64,000 bases of DNA, from positions 1 through 64,000 of the forward strand of contig NZ_JADEYC010000005.1 of the NCBI RefSeq assembly GCF_015209505.1, in the 5' to 3' direction. A program made the translations under genes and the position numbers. Under the pieces are notes generated by a model. That model did not search any database. It was not told the origin of the DNA and saw only the letters and a list, made by a program, of their open reading frames with translations. This document shows, piece after piece, positions 7,486 through 16,732 of this stretch (its first letter is position 1; every line of letters begins with the position of its first letter). The stretch is from Saccharopolyspora montiporae (GTDB taxonomy: Bacteria > Actinomycetota > Actinomycetes > Mycobacteriales > Pseudonocardiaceae).

Positions 7486-9141
7486 CTACGCGCGGCGCAG
7501 CAGCATCGCTCCGGACGGCACCCCGCCGCCGGCGGTGACGGCGGCCAACCCGGCACCGTCCACCTGCCGGCCGGAAGCCTCGTCGCGCAACTGCAGCATC
7601 GCCTCGCGAACGAAACCGAACCCGTGCAGCCGGCCTGCCGAGAGCTGGCCGCCGTGCGGGTTGAGCGGCAGCGCACCGCCGAGGGCGATGGTCGCGCCGC
7701 CGTCGATGAAATCGGTCGCCTCGCCGCGACCGCAGAAGCCGAGCCCTTCGAGCCAGGACAGCGCGTTGAAGGTGAATCCGTCGTAGAGCAGTGCCACGTC
7801 GACGTCGGACGGGGTGCGGTCGGTGCGCGCCCACACGTGGGCGGACGGGCCGCGCGACTGCGGGGTGTGCGCCAGGGTGTCCTGGTCCCAGCTGATGCGC
7901 TCCAGGATCGCGCTGCCGACCGCCTCCACCAGCACCGGTGGTTTCGGGCGGTCGGCCGCGGTCTCGATCGCGGAGACGATGACCGCGATCGCGCCGTCGC
8001 AGGGCACGTCGCAGTCGTAGAGCCCGAACGGGGTGGTGATCACGCGGGCGTCGAAGTACTCGTCGAGGGTCAGCGGATCGCGGTGGAGCGCTTCGGGATT
8101 GCGTTCAGCGCCCTGCCTGGCGGTGACGGCGATGGCCCCGAGCGCTTCGCGCCCGACTCCGTAGCGGTGCAGGTAGTGCGCGGCGTTGCAGCCGATCCAC
8201 TGCGCGGGCGAGACGGCGCCGAACGGGGCGCGCCATTCGAACATGCCCGTGGCGCGGGAGTTGTCGGGCTGCTGCCACCGCCCCGCCCGGACGAGCGCGG
8301 TGTGCGAGGACTCCCACACGGTGCGGAAGCACAGCACGTGCCTGCACAGGCCGGCGGCGACCGCGAGCATGGCCGAGGTGATCGAGCCGATCTGCCCCGG
8401 TGTCTCCCGCGCGCCGTTGACCCAGGTGGGTCGCAACTGCAGCGCCTCGGTCAGCGCCGTCACGCCGCCCTCGCTGAGCCCGCCCGGATCCGGGCCCGGA
8501 TACGTGGCTAGCCCGTCGATGTCGTCGAGCTCCAGCCCCGCGTCGGCCACCGCGGCCAGCGAGGCTTCGACGGTGAGCGCGACCGGATCGACCATCAGCC
8601 GCCTGCCGATCCGGGACCGGCCGACACCGGTCAGCGCGACCCGGTCCTCGTACTTCTCGGTGGAGGGCGCGGGACGCAGGTCGGGGAGGATCTCGCGCGG
8701 CTCGGGCAGCGGGCCCGGCGTGCTGTCGTCCGGATCCGGCTCGAACAGCGGCAGGAACAGGTCGTCGTGCCGCTCGAAGCGCACCCGCACCCGCATGCCG
8801 ACGTGGACCTCGTCCGGTTCGCAGCCGACGATGTTGGTCGTCAGCCGCGCCCGGTCGTCCTCGGCGATCGCGACCACGGCCACCACGTAGGGGGGCGGGA
8901 ACGACGGCAACCAGCTCTGGTGGTTGACGCTGAACCCGACGACCACCGCCCGGCCCGAGGTCGCCGACAGCGCCACCGAGCGGCCACGGCACGACGGGCA
9001 CACCGGCATCGGGGGGTGGAAGTAGCGGCCGCAGTCGGTGCACCGGGAGATCCGCAGGACGCCGTCGGCGCCGGACTGCCAGAACTCGTCGCTGCCGAGC
9101 GTGGGCTGCGGCAGGGGGCGCTCCGGCGGAGAGCTGGTCAT
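7486..9141 (-). CDS. DUF35 (zinc ribbon/OB-fold)-thiolase-like fusion, Ltp2-type aldolase candidate
   Basis: A 551-residue fusion. Residues about 20-150 are a DUF35 module: a zinc ribbon with Cys34, Cys37, Cys48 and Cys51, then an OB fold. Residues about 165-551 are a thiolase-superfamily domain of the SCP-x/lipid-transfer type, with the family run LNPHGGQLSAGRLHGFGFVR. In steroid degraders, the DUF35 part of ChsH2 and the separate Ltp2 protein together form the aldolase that removes the last side-chain piece. Here both parts are one polypeptide. No obvious thiolase nucleophilic Cys context was recognised, consistent with an aldolase rather than a thiolase. The ATG at 9141 lies 130 bp from shared motif copy 2. 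Confidence 0.82.
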   Translation of the reverse strand: MTSSPPERPLPQPTLGSDEFWQSGADGVLRISRCTDCGRYFHPPMPVCPSCRGRSVALSATSGRAVVVGFSVNHQSWLPSFPPPYVVAVVAIAEDDRARLTTNIVGCEPDEVHVGMRVRVRFERHDDLFLPLFEPDPDDSTPGPLPEPREILPDLRPAPSTEKYEDRVALTGVGRSRIGRRLMVDPVALTVEASLAAVADAGLELDDIDGLATYPGPDPGGLSEGGVTALTEALQLRPTWVNGARETPGQIGSITSAMLAVAAGLCRHVLCFRTVWESSHTALVRAGRWQQPDNSRATGMFEWRAPFGAVSPAQWIGCNAAHYLHRYGVGREALGAIAVTARQGAERNPEALHRDPLTLDEYFDARVITTPFGLYDCDVPCDGAIAVIVSAIETAADRPKPPVLVEAVGSAILERISWDQDTLAHTPQSRGPSAHVWARTDRTPSDVDVALLYDGFTFNALSWLEGLGFCGRGEATDFIDGGATIALGGALPLNPHGGQLSAGRLHGFGFVREAMLQLRDEASGRQVDGAGLAAVTAGGGVPSGAMLLRRA

Positions 9142-9270
9142 GGGAACCCTTCCGTCACGTCCGTCGTCCCGGAGCATGATGCCCCGGATAGTTAGGTGAA
9201 CTCAATACGTGACAGGGCCGTCCACGCCGGGGAAAAGCACCGGTAGAACGCTGGAAAAACGGCCGTCGAT

Positions 9271-9295
9271 CGAAAAAGGGTATACACAATATCCG
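9271..9295. promoter_or_regulatory. AT-rich shared promoter motif, copy 2
   Basis: Lies midway in the 279-bp divergent gap between the thiolase fusion and the amidohydrolase. It reads CGAAAAAGGGTATAC and then a near copy of AATATCCG, aligning without gaps to 4748-4772. The remainder of the gap shows nothing else recognisable. Confidence 0.6.
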
Positions 9296-9420
9296 GGTGC
9301 GGGTAGAGTTCGCGGCTGAACACAGCCCGTTCCCCGACGGTGCGCGCGTCCGGGCACCAACGGGGTGCTCCGAGGCTGTGGACAACGCGGGTGCCGCGAT
9401 CGCGACCAGGGAGCGCCACG

Positions 9421-10566
9421 ATGCCGTTGCAGCCATGGATGAAGTTGTTGTCGACCGACGACCACCTGATCGAACCGCCGAGCCTGTGGTCGGACCGGCT
9501 GCCGAAGAAGTACCAGGAACAAGCACCGCGGATCGTCGAGCAGTCCCGGGGCGAGGGCGTCGCGCCTGCCGAGGTATGGACCTACGAAGGCCGGATCTAC
9601 CCCTACATCGGGCTCAACGCGGTGGCGGGCAAGAAGCCCGAGGAATTCGGCATGGAGCCGACCCGCTTCGACGAGATGATCCCGGGCTGCTACGACCCGA
9701 AGGCTCGGATCCGGGACATGGACCTCGACGGCGTGTGGGGCGCGATGAGCTTCCCGTCGTTCCCGCGGTTCGCGGGAACGGTGTTCCTGGAGGGGGAAGA
9801 CCGCGATCTCGCGCTGCTGTGCGTGCGGGCCTGGAACGACTTCGTGCTCGACGAGTGGTGCGCCGCGGCCCCGGACCGCCTGATCCCCCTGGTCATCCTG
9901 CCGTTGTGGGACGTGGCGGAATGCGTGGCCGAGATCCACCGCACCGCGGCCCGCGGCGCGAAGGGGATCGCGTTCACGGAGAACCCGGTGCCGCTCGGGC
10001 TGCCGTCGTTCCACACCGACCACTGGGACCCGGTGTTCTCCGCGGCCGAGGAGACCGACATGCCGCTGTGCCTGCACTTCGGCACCTCGGGCAACGCTCC
10101 GAAGACCGCCCCCGAAGCCCCGTTCGCGGTCACCATCGCGCTGTTCGGCTGCAACTCGATGTACGCCACGGCCGACCTGCTGTTCTCCCCGGTGTTCCAC
10201 AAGCACCCCAAGTTGAAGGTGGGGTTGTCCGAAGGCGGCATCGGCTGGATGCCGTACCTGCTCGAACGGATCGACTTCACCTGGGAGCGCCACCGCTTCT
10301 ACCAGAACGTCAACCAGGAGGTGCGGCCCTCCGAGCTGTTCTTCAAGCACATCCACGGGTGCTTCATCGACGACCGGTTCGGCGTGGAGGTCCGGGACCA
10401 CATCGGGGTCGAGCGCATCACCTGGGAATGCGACTACCCGCATTCGGACTCGTACTGGCCGAAGAGCCGCGCCTACGCGGCCGAGGTGCTCGCCGAGGTG
10501 CCCGACGAGGAGGTCCACCGGATCGTGGAAACCAACACCCGCCGTCTCTACAACTTCCCCGCATGA
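9421..10566 (+). CDS. Amidohydrolase-family TIM-barrel metal-dependent hydrolase/decarboxylase
   Basis: A 381-residue member of the amidohydrolase-2 (ACMSD-like) family. The N-terminal STDDHLIEPPSLW corresponds to the metal-binding strand-1 motif, with DxH in place of HxH. CLHFGTSG and the distal WECDYPHSDSYWP supply further metal-binding and catalytic positions. Relatives decarboxylate or hydrolyse aromatic or dienoic acids. The ATG at 9421 has GGGAG upstream. It heads a rightward operon of at least nine genes running to 17985. The reaction in this pathway is unknown; families like this are common beside P450/ferredoxin pairs in actinobacterial aromatic and terpenoid loci. Confidence 0.82.
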   Translation: MPLQPWMKLLSTDDHLIEPPSLWSDRLPKKYQEQAPRIVEQSRGEGVAPAEVWTYEGRIYPYIGLNAVAGKKPEEFGMEPTRFDEMIPGCYDPKARIRDMDLDGVWGAMSFPSFPRFAGTVFLEGEDRDLALLCVRAWNDFVLDEWCAAAPDRLIPLVILPLWDVAECVAEIHRTAARGAKGIAFTENPVPLGLPSFHTDHWDPVFSAAEETDMPLCLHFGTSGNAPKTAPEAPFAVTIALFGCNSMYATADLLFSPVFHKHPKLKVGLSEGGIGWMPYLLERIDFTWERHRFYQNVNQEVRPSELFFKHIHGCFIDDRFGVEVRDHIGVERITWECDYPHSDSYWPKSRAYAAEVLAEVPDEEVHRIVETNTRRLYNFPA

Positions 10567-10787
10567 ACCGGCGGCCGGAATCGGAGCGGTCCGACTGGAC
10601 GGACCTGGACCTGCTCACCCGGGACGAAGCCGCGGAGCGGCTGCGCGAGGAGATCGCCGAGATCGAACCGCGCCTGGCCGAACTCCCCGCCGACGACGCC
10701 GAGCGCGCGCTGCTGGAAGCGCGGCTGGGAGCCCTGCGCGCGGTTCACGACGATCTGGCGGTGCCCGATGGCACGTCCGAACCCTGA
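10563..10787 (+). CDS. Small charged helical protein, function unknown
   Basis: A 74-residue protein rich in Glu, Arg, Leu and Ala (EEIAEIEPRLAELPADDAER), predicted mostly helical and perhaps coiled-coil. Its ATG overlaps the amidohydrolase stop as ATGA, and it runs 20 bases into the next gene, so it is very likely translated. It has no Cys or membrane segment. It may be a partner subunit or stabiliser of the amidohydrolase, judging only by coupling. Confidence 0.6.
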   Translation: MNRRPESERSDWTDLDLLTRDEAAERLREEIAEIEPRLAELPADDAERALLEARLGALRAVHDDLAVPDGTSEP

Positions 10788-11649
10788 CCACCGGACCGGA
10801 ACGGGCGGCGCACCGGGCATCGCGACCGTCGGTTTCGTCGGCGCGGGAAAGATCGGCGGTCGGATGGTGGAGCGGCTGCTGGCCGCCGGTCACCGCGTTC
10901 GCCTGTACGCGCGGCGGCCCGAGGTGCGGGATCGGCTCGCCGCCCTCGGCGCCGAGAACGTCGAGCGGCCGCGGGATCTCGCCGGCTGCGACGTCGTCGT
11001 CAGTTGCCTCTACAGCGACGAGCAGGTGCTCGACGTGCTGCCCGGCCTCGTCGCGGACCTGGGCCCGGCGACGGTGCTGGTCTCGCACACCACCGGCAGG
11101 GTCGAGACGCTGAGCCGGCTGGCTGAGCGCTGCCCGGCCGGGGACGCCGCGTTCGTCGACGCGGCGTTCAGCGGCACGGCCGCCGACGTGGCGGCGGGGC
11201 GGCTCACCGTGTTCCTCGGTGGGCGGGCCGAGCACGTCGCGACGGCCGCCGGGGTCGTCGGCGCTTACGCCGACCCGGTGGTCACCACGGGGGCGCTCGG
11301 CTCGGCGTTGCGGGTGAAGCTGCTGAACAACCTGATCTTCGCCGCGATCACGCAGGTCACGTTGCGCGGCCTGGAAGCGGGCCGCGCGATGGGGATCGAG
11401 GAGAGCGCGGTTCTCGAAGCGCTGTCGGTCGGCAGCGGGGGCAGTGCGGCGGCCCGCCACATCGCCGCGCACGGTGGATCCGGGCCCTACATCGACGCCG
11501 TCCGGCCGTTCCTCCGCAAGGACCTGGCGGCGTGCCGGGACTTCGCGGCCGCGCTCGGTATCGACCTGTCGGCGCTGCTCGCCGCGGCGTGCGACGGGCC
11601 GTTGGGGCTCGGCGATGCCGGTCTGCTGGAGAAGGGAGCAGTTCGATGA
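10768..11649 (+). CDS. NAD(P)-dependent beta-hydroxyacid dehydrogenase (HIBADH-like)
   Basis: A 293-residue member of the 3-hydroxyisobutyrate/6-phosphogluconate dehydrogenase-like family. The Rossmann motif is GFVGAGKIGGRMVERLLAAGH. The substrate-loop region VDAAFSGTAADVAAGRLTVF replaces the usual DAPVSGG signature in part. The catalytic Lys lies in LRVKLLNNLI. It overlaps the small ORF before it and the ferredoxin after it (ATGA). It probably oxidises a beta-hydroxy acid or related alcohol in the same pathway. The substrate is unknown. Confidence 0.85.
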   Translation: MARPNPDHRTGTGGAPGIATVGFVGAGKIGGRMVERLLAAGHRVRLYARRPEVRDRLAALGAENVERPRDLAGCDVVVSCLYSDEQVLDVLPGLVADLGPATVLVSHTTGRVETLSRLAERCPAGDAAFVDAAFSGTAADVAAGRLTVFLGGRAEHVATAAGVVGAYADPVVTTGALGSALRVKLLNNLIFAAITQVTLRGLEAGRAMGIEESAVLEALSVGSGGSAAARHIAAHGGSGPYIDAVRPFLRKDLAACRDFAAALGIDLSALLAAACDGPLGLGDAGLLEKGAVR

Positions 11650-11855
11650 AGATCACCATCGACACGGCGACGTGCTCCGGGCACGCGCGGTGCGCGGCGA
11701 CGGCGCCGGAGGTGTACGAGCTCGACGAGAGCGGGTTCGCCCTGCCCATCGACGACGCCGTCCCGGACGCCCTCGCGGACGAGGCCCGCGAAGGCGCGAT
11801 GGCGTGCCCGGAGCGGGCGATCCGGGTGGAGGAATCCGGGCGGAAGGGGGCGTGA
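11646..11855 (+). CDS. 3Fe-4S ferredoxin, P450 redox partner
   Basis: A 69-residue ferredoxin. Cys10, Cys16 and Cys54 (CSGHARC and ACPERAI) fit the single-cluster 3Fe-4S type, with His13 where a fourth ligand Cys would stand. Such proteins deliver electrons to bacterial P450s. The ATG overlaps the previous stop as ATGA. The P450 at 13168 is the likely partner; the CoA-transferase gene lies between them. No dedicated ferredoxin reductase is seen in the window. Confidence 0.9.
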   Translation: MKITIDTATCSGHARCAATAPEVYELDESGFALPIDDAVPDALADEAREGAMACPERAIRVEESGRKGA

Positions 11856-11890
11856 CCCGCGCGGGTCACGGCATCGAGGAGGTCATCGAA

Positions 11891-13123
11891 GTGCACCGAC
11901 CGATGGAGGGTGTGCGCGTCCTGGAGGTCGCGCAGTTCACTTTCGTCCCTGCCGCGGGCGCGGTGCTCGCGGACTGGGGCGCCGACGTGATCAAGATCGA
12001 GCACGCGGAACGCGGCGACGCCCAGCGCGGACTCACCCGCGTGCTGGGACTGCCCACAGCGGGCGAGGATTCGACGTTCTCGCCGATCATGGAGGGTCCC
12101 AACCGCGGGAAGCGCAGCATCGGTCTGGCGCTGGAGAAACCGGCCGCGCGCGCGGTGTTCGAGAAGTTGGTGGCCGCCAGCGACGTGCTCCTCACCAACT
12201 TCCTGCCCGAGGCCCGGGCCAAGCTCAACATCGATCTCGACGACGTCAGGGCGATCAACCCGGACATCGTCTACGTGCGGGGGAGCGGTTTCGGCGCCCG
12301 CGGTCCGGAATCGGACAAGGGCGGCTACGACAGCACGGCGTTCTGGGCGCGCGGGGGCAGCGCGGCGGGGGTGACCCCGCCGGGGGCGGACCGGATGATG
12401 CGGATGCCCGCGGGCGCCTACGGGGACTCGATGGGCGGCATGACGATCGCGGGCGGGATCGCCGCCGCGCTGTACTCGCGGCAGGTCACCGGCGAGCCCT
12501 CGGTCGTCGACGTGTCGTTGCTCGGCGTCGGCGCGTGGACCACCCAATACACGGTGAACCAGGCGCTCATGGTGGGTGGGCCGCTGCCCGTCCGGGAACA
12601 GCCGAGGCACGGTTCGCGGACCAACCCGCTGGTCGGCGCGTACCGGACGGCGGACGGTCGCTGGCTGGAGCTCGCGATGCTGCAGCCCGGCCGGTATTGG
12701 CCGGAGTTCTGCCGGCTGTCCGGACGGGAGGAGCTCGCCACCGACGAGCGCTTCGGCGACGTCGAGGCGCTGATGGAGAACGCCGCTACCGCCGCCGAAC
12801 TCGTCGCCGAGATCATCGCCTCCCGGACGTTCGCCGAATGGATCGAGATCCTGGCGCAGGGCGAGGGGCAGTGGTCGGCCGTCCAGGACGCGTGGGAGGT
12901 CGGCCAGGACCCGTCGCTGCGCGCCAACGGCCTGATCGCGCCGGTCGTCGACGCCGACGGGCGCGGGCGCGAACTGGTCACCAACCCGGTCCAGTTCGAC
13001 CAGACACCGGCGGAGCTCACCCGCGCGCCGCAGTTCGCCGAGCACACCGACGAGATCCTGCGCGAGTCCGGCGTCGACGACGACGAGCTGATCCAGCTCA
13101 AGATCGACGGGGCGGCGACCTGA
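11891..13123 (+). CDS. CaiB/BaiF-type CoA-transferase (class III)
   Basis: A 410-residue class III CoA-transferase, which would activate a carboxylic acid by moving CoA from a donor. The start PMEGVRVLEVAQFTFVPAAG, GADVIKIEHAERGDAQRG and the GPNRGKRSIGLAL block are family hallmarks. The usual catalytic Asp region follows the RGSGFGARGPESDKGGYD segment. GTG at 11891 is chosen because GAGGAGG lies 8 bases upstream; a GTG at 11852 overlapping the ferredoxin stop (GTGA) is the alternative. It sits between the ferredoxin and P450 genes and provides CoA activation without ATP for the beta-oxidation enzymes downstream. Confidence 0.88.
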   Translation: MHRPMEGVRVLEVAQFTFVPAAGAVLADWGADVIKIEHAERGDAQRGLTRVLGLPTAGEDSTFSPIMEGPNRGKRSIGLALEKPAARAVFEKLVAASDVLLTNFLPEARAKLNIDLDDVRAINPDIVYVRGSGFGARGPESDKGGYDSTAFWARGGSAAGVTPPGADRMMRMPAGAYGDSMGGMTIAGGIAAALYSRQVTGEPSVVDVSLLGVGAWTTQYTVNQALMVGGPLPVREQPRHGSRTNPLVGAYRTADGRWLELAMLQPGRYWPEFCRLSGREELATDERFGDVEALMENAATAAELVAEIIASRTFAEWIEILAQGEGQWSAVQDAWEVGQDPSLRANGLIAPVVDADGRGRELVTNPVQFDQTPAELTRAPQFAEHTDEILRESGVDDDELIQLKIDGAAT

Positions 13124-13167
13124 GCGGTCGCGGATCGACGCGAAAGCCATCGACGGGAGGAACGGTG

Positions 13168-14367
13168 ATGAGCACGACGCTCGAACCGGAGGGCGACTAC
13201 GACGGCGTGCCCTCGTACCGATACGACAACACCACGGGCGGATCGGTGCTCAGCCATCACCGGCGCTGGGACGAGCTGGCCGCCACGCACGACGGGTTCC
13301 GCAGCAGCGTCTCCCACGGCTTCTGGGTGATCACCAACGGCCCGGAGATCCAGCGGGCCCTGCAGGACTGGGAGGCGTTCTCCAGCAAGTCCGTGACGGC
13401 GCTGGATCCGGACCCGAAGTTCCTGTGGATCCCGGAGATGCTCGATCCGCCGCTGCACAGCCGGTGGCGCCGGCTGCTCGGGCGCGAGTTCTCGCCGAAC
13501 GCGGTCGCCGCGCGGGAGGCGGAGATCCGGGCGGTCGCCACCGGGATGATCGACCGGCTCTCCGGCAGCGGCGGGGCCGACGTGCTCGATACGTTCGCCC
13601 GGCGGTTCCCGACGCAGATCTTCCTGCGGCTGATGGGCCTGCCGGAGGAGGAACTGGACGTGTTCCTGGAGTGGGTGCACGAGATCCTGCACCTGTCCTA
13701 CGAGCAGGACCCGGACCGCAGCAGGCAGCTGGCCGCGATCACCGCGGTGTCGGACTACTTCCAGGAGCAGATCGCGCTGCGCCGCACAGCTCCGAAGGAC
13801 GACCTGCTCTCCAGGGTGATGACCTGGGAGATCGACGGGGAACCCATCAGCGATCGGGACCTGCACGCGTTCTGCGTGCTGATGTTCAACGCCGGTCTCG
13901 ACACCGTCCCGATCGCGGTCGGCTGGGCCCTGTACCACTTCGCGAGCCATCCCGGGCAGCGCGCGGCGATCGTCGCCGACCCGTCGCTGATCCCGACGGC
14001 GGTGGAGGAGATCCTGCGCGTCTACTCGTTCGTCGTCCCGGCGCGCAAGGCCACCCGTGACGTCGAGGTCGGCGGGTGCCCGGTGAAGGCGGACGAGATG
14101 GTGATGCTCCCGCTGGTGGTGAGCAACCGCGACCCGGAGCGGTACGCGAACCCGACCGAGGTGGACCTGGACCGGACGACGAGCAACCACATCGCGTTCG
14201 GCTCGGGACCGCACCGCTGCCTGGGTTCGCACCTCGCGCGGTTGGAGCTCAACGTGGCGATGCAGGAGTGGCACCGGCGGATCCCGGACTACCGGATCGC
14301 CGAGGGCCAGGACCTGGAGCAAACCGGGAACATGTACGGCCTCACGTCGCTGCGCCTGGAATGGTGA
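13168..14367 (+). CDS. Cytochrome P450 (class I bacterial)
   Basis: A 399-residue soluble P450. The heme-ligand motif is FGSGPHRCLGSHLAR with Cys351, the helix K motif is EEILR, and the I-helix has FNAGLDTVP where the acid/Thr pair is expected. The ATG at 13168 follows GGGAGG by 7 bases; GTG 13165 is also possible. It is in one operon with a 3Fe-4S ferredoxin and beta-oxidation genes, so hydroxylation of a hydrophobic acid substrate is likely. Its stop overlaps the next start by 7 bases. It is only distantly similar to the P450 at 39581. Confidence 0.93.
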   Translation: MSTTLEPEGDYDGVPSYRYDNTTGGSVLSHHRRWDELAATHDGFRSSVSHGFWVITNGPEIQRALQDWEAFSSKSVTALDPDPKFLWIPEMLDPPLHSRWRRLLGREFSPNAVAAREAEIRAVATGMIDRLSGSGGADVLDTFARRFPTQIFLRLMGLPEEELDVFLEWVHEILHLSYEQDPDRSRQLAAITAVSDYFQEQIALRRTAPKDDLLSRVMTWEIDGEPISDRDLHAFCVLMFNAGLDTVPIAVGWALYHFASHPGQRAAIVADPSLIPTAVEEILRVYSFVVPARKATRDVEVGGCPVKADEMVMLPLVVSNRDPERYANPTEVDLDRTTSNHIAFGSGPHRCLGSHLARLELNVAMQEWHRRIPDYRIAEGQDLEQTGNMYGLTSLRLEW

Positions 14368-15521
14368 CCGCAACCGTGGGCACCGCGCCGAGCACCGGTG
14401 CGAGCGCGTCCACCGACGAGCAGGCCGAGCTGCGGACCGTCACGCGGCGGTTCTTGGCCGAGCGGTCGCCGAGCGGGTCGGTGCGCCGCTGGATGGACTC
14501 CGCCCAGGGGCACGACCCGGCGTTGTGGCGGCAGCTGACCGGACAGCTCGGTCTCGCGGGCGTGGCGGTGCCCGAGCGGTTCGGCGGCGCGGGCGGCGGT
14601 CCGGTCGAGCTGGGGATCGTGCTCGAAGAGATGGGGCGGGCGTTGGTGCCCTCGCCGTTCTTCGCGACCGCGGCTCTGGCCGGGCAGGCCCTGACCGCTT
14701 CCGGGGACGGGGCGAGCTGGCTCCCGGCCGTGGCGGCCGGTTCGCTGACCGCGACCCTCGCCGTGGCGGAGGGCAGCGGCTCGTGGCGGCCGGCGGACAT
14801 CGCGACCGTCGCGAGCCCGTCCGGCGACGGCTGGTCCCTGTCCGGCACGAAGATGTTCGTCGTCGACGGTGATTCGGCCGCTTTGCTGCTGGTGGTCGCC
14901 CGCACCGACACGGGCCCTGCGTTGTTCGCCGTCACCGGCGACACCGGGGTGCAGCGGACCCGGCTCGATGCGCTCGACCCGACCCGGCGCCTGGCCAGGA
15001 TCGATCTCGACGGCGTCCCGGCGGTGCGGATCGGATCGGACGACGACGCGGCACCACTGCTGCGGCAGGTGCTCGATCTGGCGGTGGTGGCCCTGGCGGC
15101 CGAACAGGTCGGCGGAGCGCAGGCGTGCCTGCGCAGCGCGGTCGACCACGCGCAGGTCCGCGAGCAGTTCGGGCGGCCGATCGGCGCGTTCCAGGCGATC
15201 AAGCACCGCTGCGCCGACCTGCTCGTCGAGGTCGAGGCCGCGCGGTCGGCGGTCGCCTACGCCGCGTCCGTCGCGACGGATCCGGCCGAGCGACCGGTGG
15301 CCGCGGCGCTGGCGGCGGCGTACTGCTCGCGGGCGTACACGCACGTGGCCAAGGAGAACATCCAGATCCACGGCGGCGTCGGATACACCTGGGAGCACGA
15401 CGCGCACCTGCACCTCAAGCGGGCCAAGTCGTCCGAGCTGCTGTTCGGCGCACCCACGACGCACCGCGCCCGACTGGCCGACCTGGTCGGAATCGGGAGC
15501 GGTGCCGAGGAGGACCGGTGA
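14361..15521 (+). CDS. Acyl-CoA dehydrogenase, alpha-type partner (pair 1)
   Basis: A 386-residue acyl-CoA dehydrogenase. The C-terminal block REQFGRPIGAFQAIKHRCAD and IQIHGGVGYTWEHDAHLHLK are typical. The N-terminal domain is degenerate compared with homotetrameric enzymes, as in the heteromeric FadE/ChsE-type dehydrogenases of steroid side-chain oxidation. The ATG at 14361 lies inside the P450 stop region, and the stop overlaps the next dehydrogenase as GTGA. This supports an obligate pair with the following gene. It would oxidise the CoA ester formed upstream, reducing FAD. Confidence 0.9.
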   Translation: MVTATVGTAPSTGASASTDEQAELRTVTRRFLAERSPSGSVRRWMDSAQGHDPALWRQLTGQLGLAGVAVPERFGGAGGGPVELGIVLEEMGRALVPSPFFATAALAGQALTASGDGASWLPAVAAGSLTATLAVAEGSGSWRPADIATVASPSGDGWSLSGTKMFVVDGDSAALLLVVARTDTGPALFAVTGDTGVQRTRLDALDPTRRLARIDLDGVPAVRIGSDDDAAPLLRQVLDLAVVALAAEQVGGAQACLRSAVDHAQVREQFGRPIGAFQAIKHRCADLLVEVEAARSAVAYAASVATDPAERPVAAALAAAYCSRAYTHVAKENIQIHGGVGYTWEHDAHLHLKRAKSSELLFGAPTTHRARLADLVGIGSGAEEDR

Positions 15522-16732
15522 CATCGACACCCGCGCGGGAGGACGGCGCGCACGCCGGGGAGACCGACGACGAGTTCCGGGCCCGCCTGCGGGCGTTCTT
15601 CACCGAGCACCACCCCGGCCGCCGTCCGGAGCGACCCGCGGAACGGCTGGCCTGGCAGAAGCGTTGGTTGGCCGCGCTTTTCGACGCCGGGTACGCGGGC
15701 CCGAGCTGGCCGCGCGAACACGGCGGGATGGGGCTGGGATTCGCCCGGCAGGTCATCTACCACGAGGAGCACGCCCGCGCGCGGGTGCCGGGACCGCTGG
15801 GCACCGGCGTCGGCATCGCCGCGCCGACCATCATCACCCACGGCACGCCCGCGCAGGGGGAGCGCTTCCTGCGGCCGATGCTGCGCGGTGACGTGGTGTG
15901 GGCGCAGGGCTACTCCGAGCCGGAGGCCGGTTCCGACCTGGCCGCGCTGCGCACCACCGCCCGCCGGGACGGCGACGAATACGTGGTCACCGGGCAGAAG
16001 GTGTGGACCAGCTCCGCCGACATCGCCGACGTGCTGTTCACCCTGGTCCGCACCGGCACGCCCGAGGATCGGCACGAGGGCATCAGCTACCTGGTGGTCG
16101 ACGCGAACGCGCCCGGGATCACCGTGCGACCGCTGCGCGACCTGACCGGAGACGCGAACTTCTGCGAGATCTTCTTCGACGAGGTGCGCGTGCCGGTCAT
16201 CGACCGGATCGGTGCGGAGAACGGCGGATGGCCGCTGGTGCGCACCAGTCTCGGCCACGAACGCGCCGCCGGGGCGATGACCCAGGCCGCTCGGTACCGC
16301 CGGGTGCTCGACGAGCTCGTCGCGCTCGCCCGCGAACGCGGCGCCACGTCCGATCCGCTGGTGCGCGACCGGCTCACCGACTTCGAAGCGCGGGTGCGGA
16401 TCATGCGCTACACGGCCACGCGCGTCATCGCCGACATCATCGCCACCGGCGAGCCGGGGCCGGCGTCGTCGACCTCGCGGCTGTTCGTCGCCGCCTTCGA
16501 GCAGGAGCTGCACGAGTTCGCCGTCGAGCTGCTCGGCGCCCACGGGACGCTCGGCCGCAGCGATCCGCACGCGGTGCAGCGCGGCCGGTGGGTGTGGGGA
16601 TTCCTGCGCACCCGCGCGTCGACGATCGGCACGGGTACCGCGGAGATGCAGCGCAACACGATCGCCGAACGGATCCTGGGTCTGCCCCGCGACCCGGTGG
16701 CAGGTTCCCCCCGACCAGCGGGAGGTGCGTGA
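15518..16732 (+). CDS. Acyl-CoA dehydrogenase, second subunit (pair 1)
   Basis: A 404-residue acyl-CoA dehydrogenase with the FAD/substrate segment YSEPEAGSDLAALRTTARRD, VTGQKVWTSSADIADVLF and the C-terminal IGTGTAEMQRNTIAERILGL. GTG at 15518 overlaps the previous stop. Adjacent paired dehydrogenases with this split of motifs match alpha2beta2 steroid-type enzymes such as FadE28/FadE29, though membership is inferred. It resembles the gene at 21744, as its partner resembles that at 20461. Confidence 0.9.
   Translation: MTSTPAREDGAHAGETDDEFRARLRAFFTEHHPGRRPERPAERLAWQKRWLAALFDAGYAGPSWPREHGGMGLGFARQVIYHEEHARARVPGPLGTGVGIAAPTIITHGTPAQGERFLRPMLRGDVVWAQGYSEPEAGSDLAALRTTARRDGDEYVVTGQKVWTSSADIADVLFTLVRTGTPEDRHEGISYLVVDANAPGITVRPLRDLTGDANFCEIFFDEVRVPVIDRIGAENGGWPLVRTSLGHERAAGAMTQAARYRRVLDELVALARERGATSDPLVRDRLTDFEARVRIMRYTATRVIADIIATGEPGPASSTSRLFVAAFEQELHEFAVELLGAHGTLGRSDPHAVQRGRWVWGFLRTRASTIGTGTAEMQRNTIAERILGLPRDPVAGSPRPAGGA

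Noticed and set aside
4779..7676. A 965-codon open frame on the - strand
   Set aside because: It is antisense to the KstD-like and membrane protein genes, which have clear motifs and ribosome sites.
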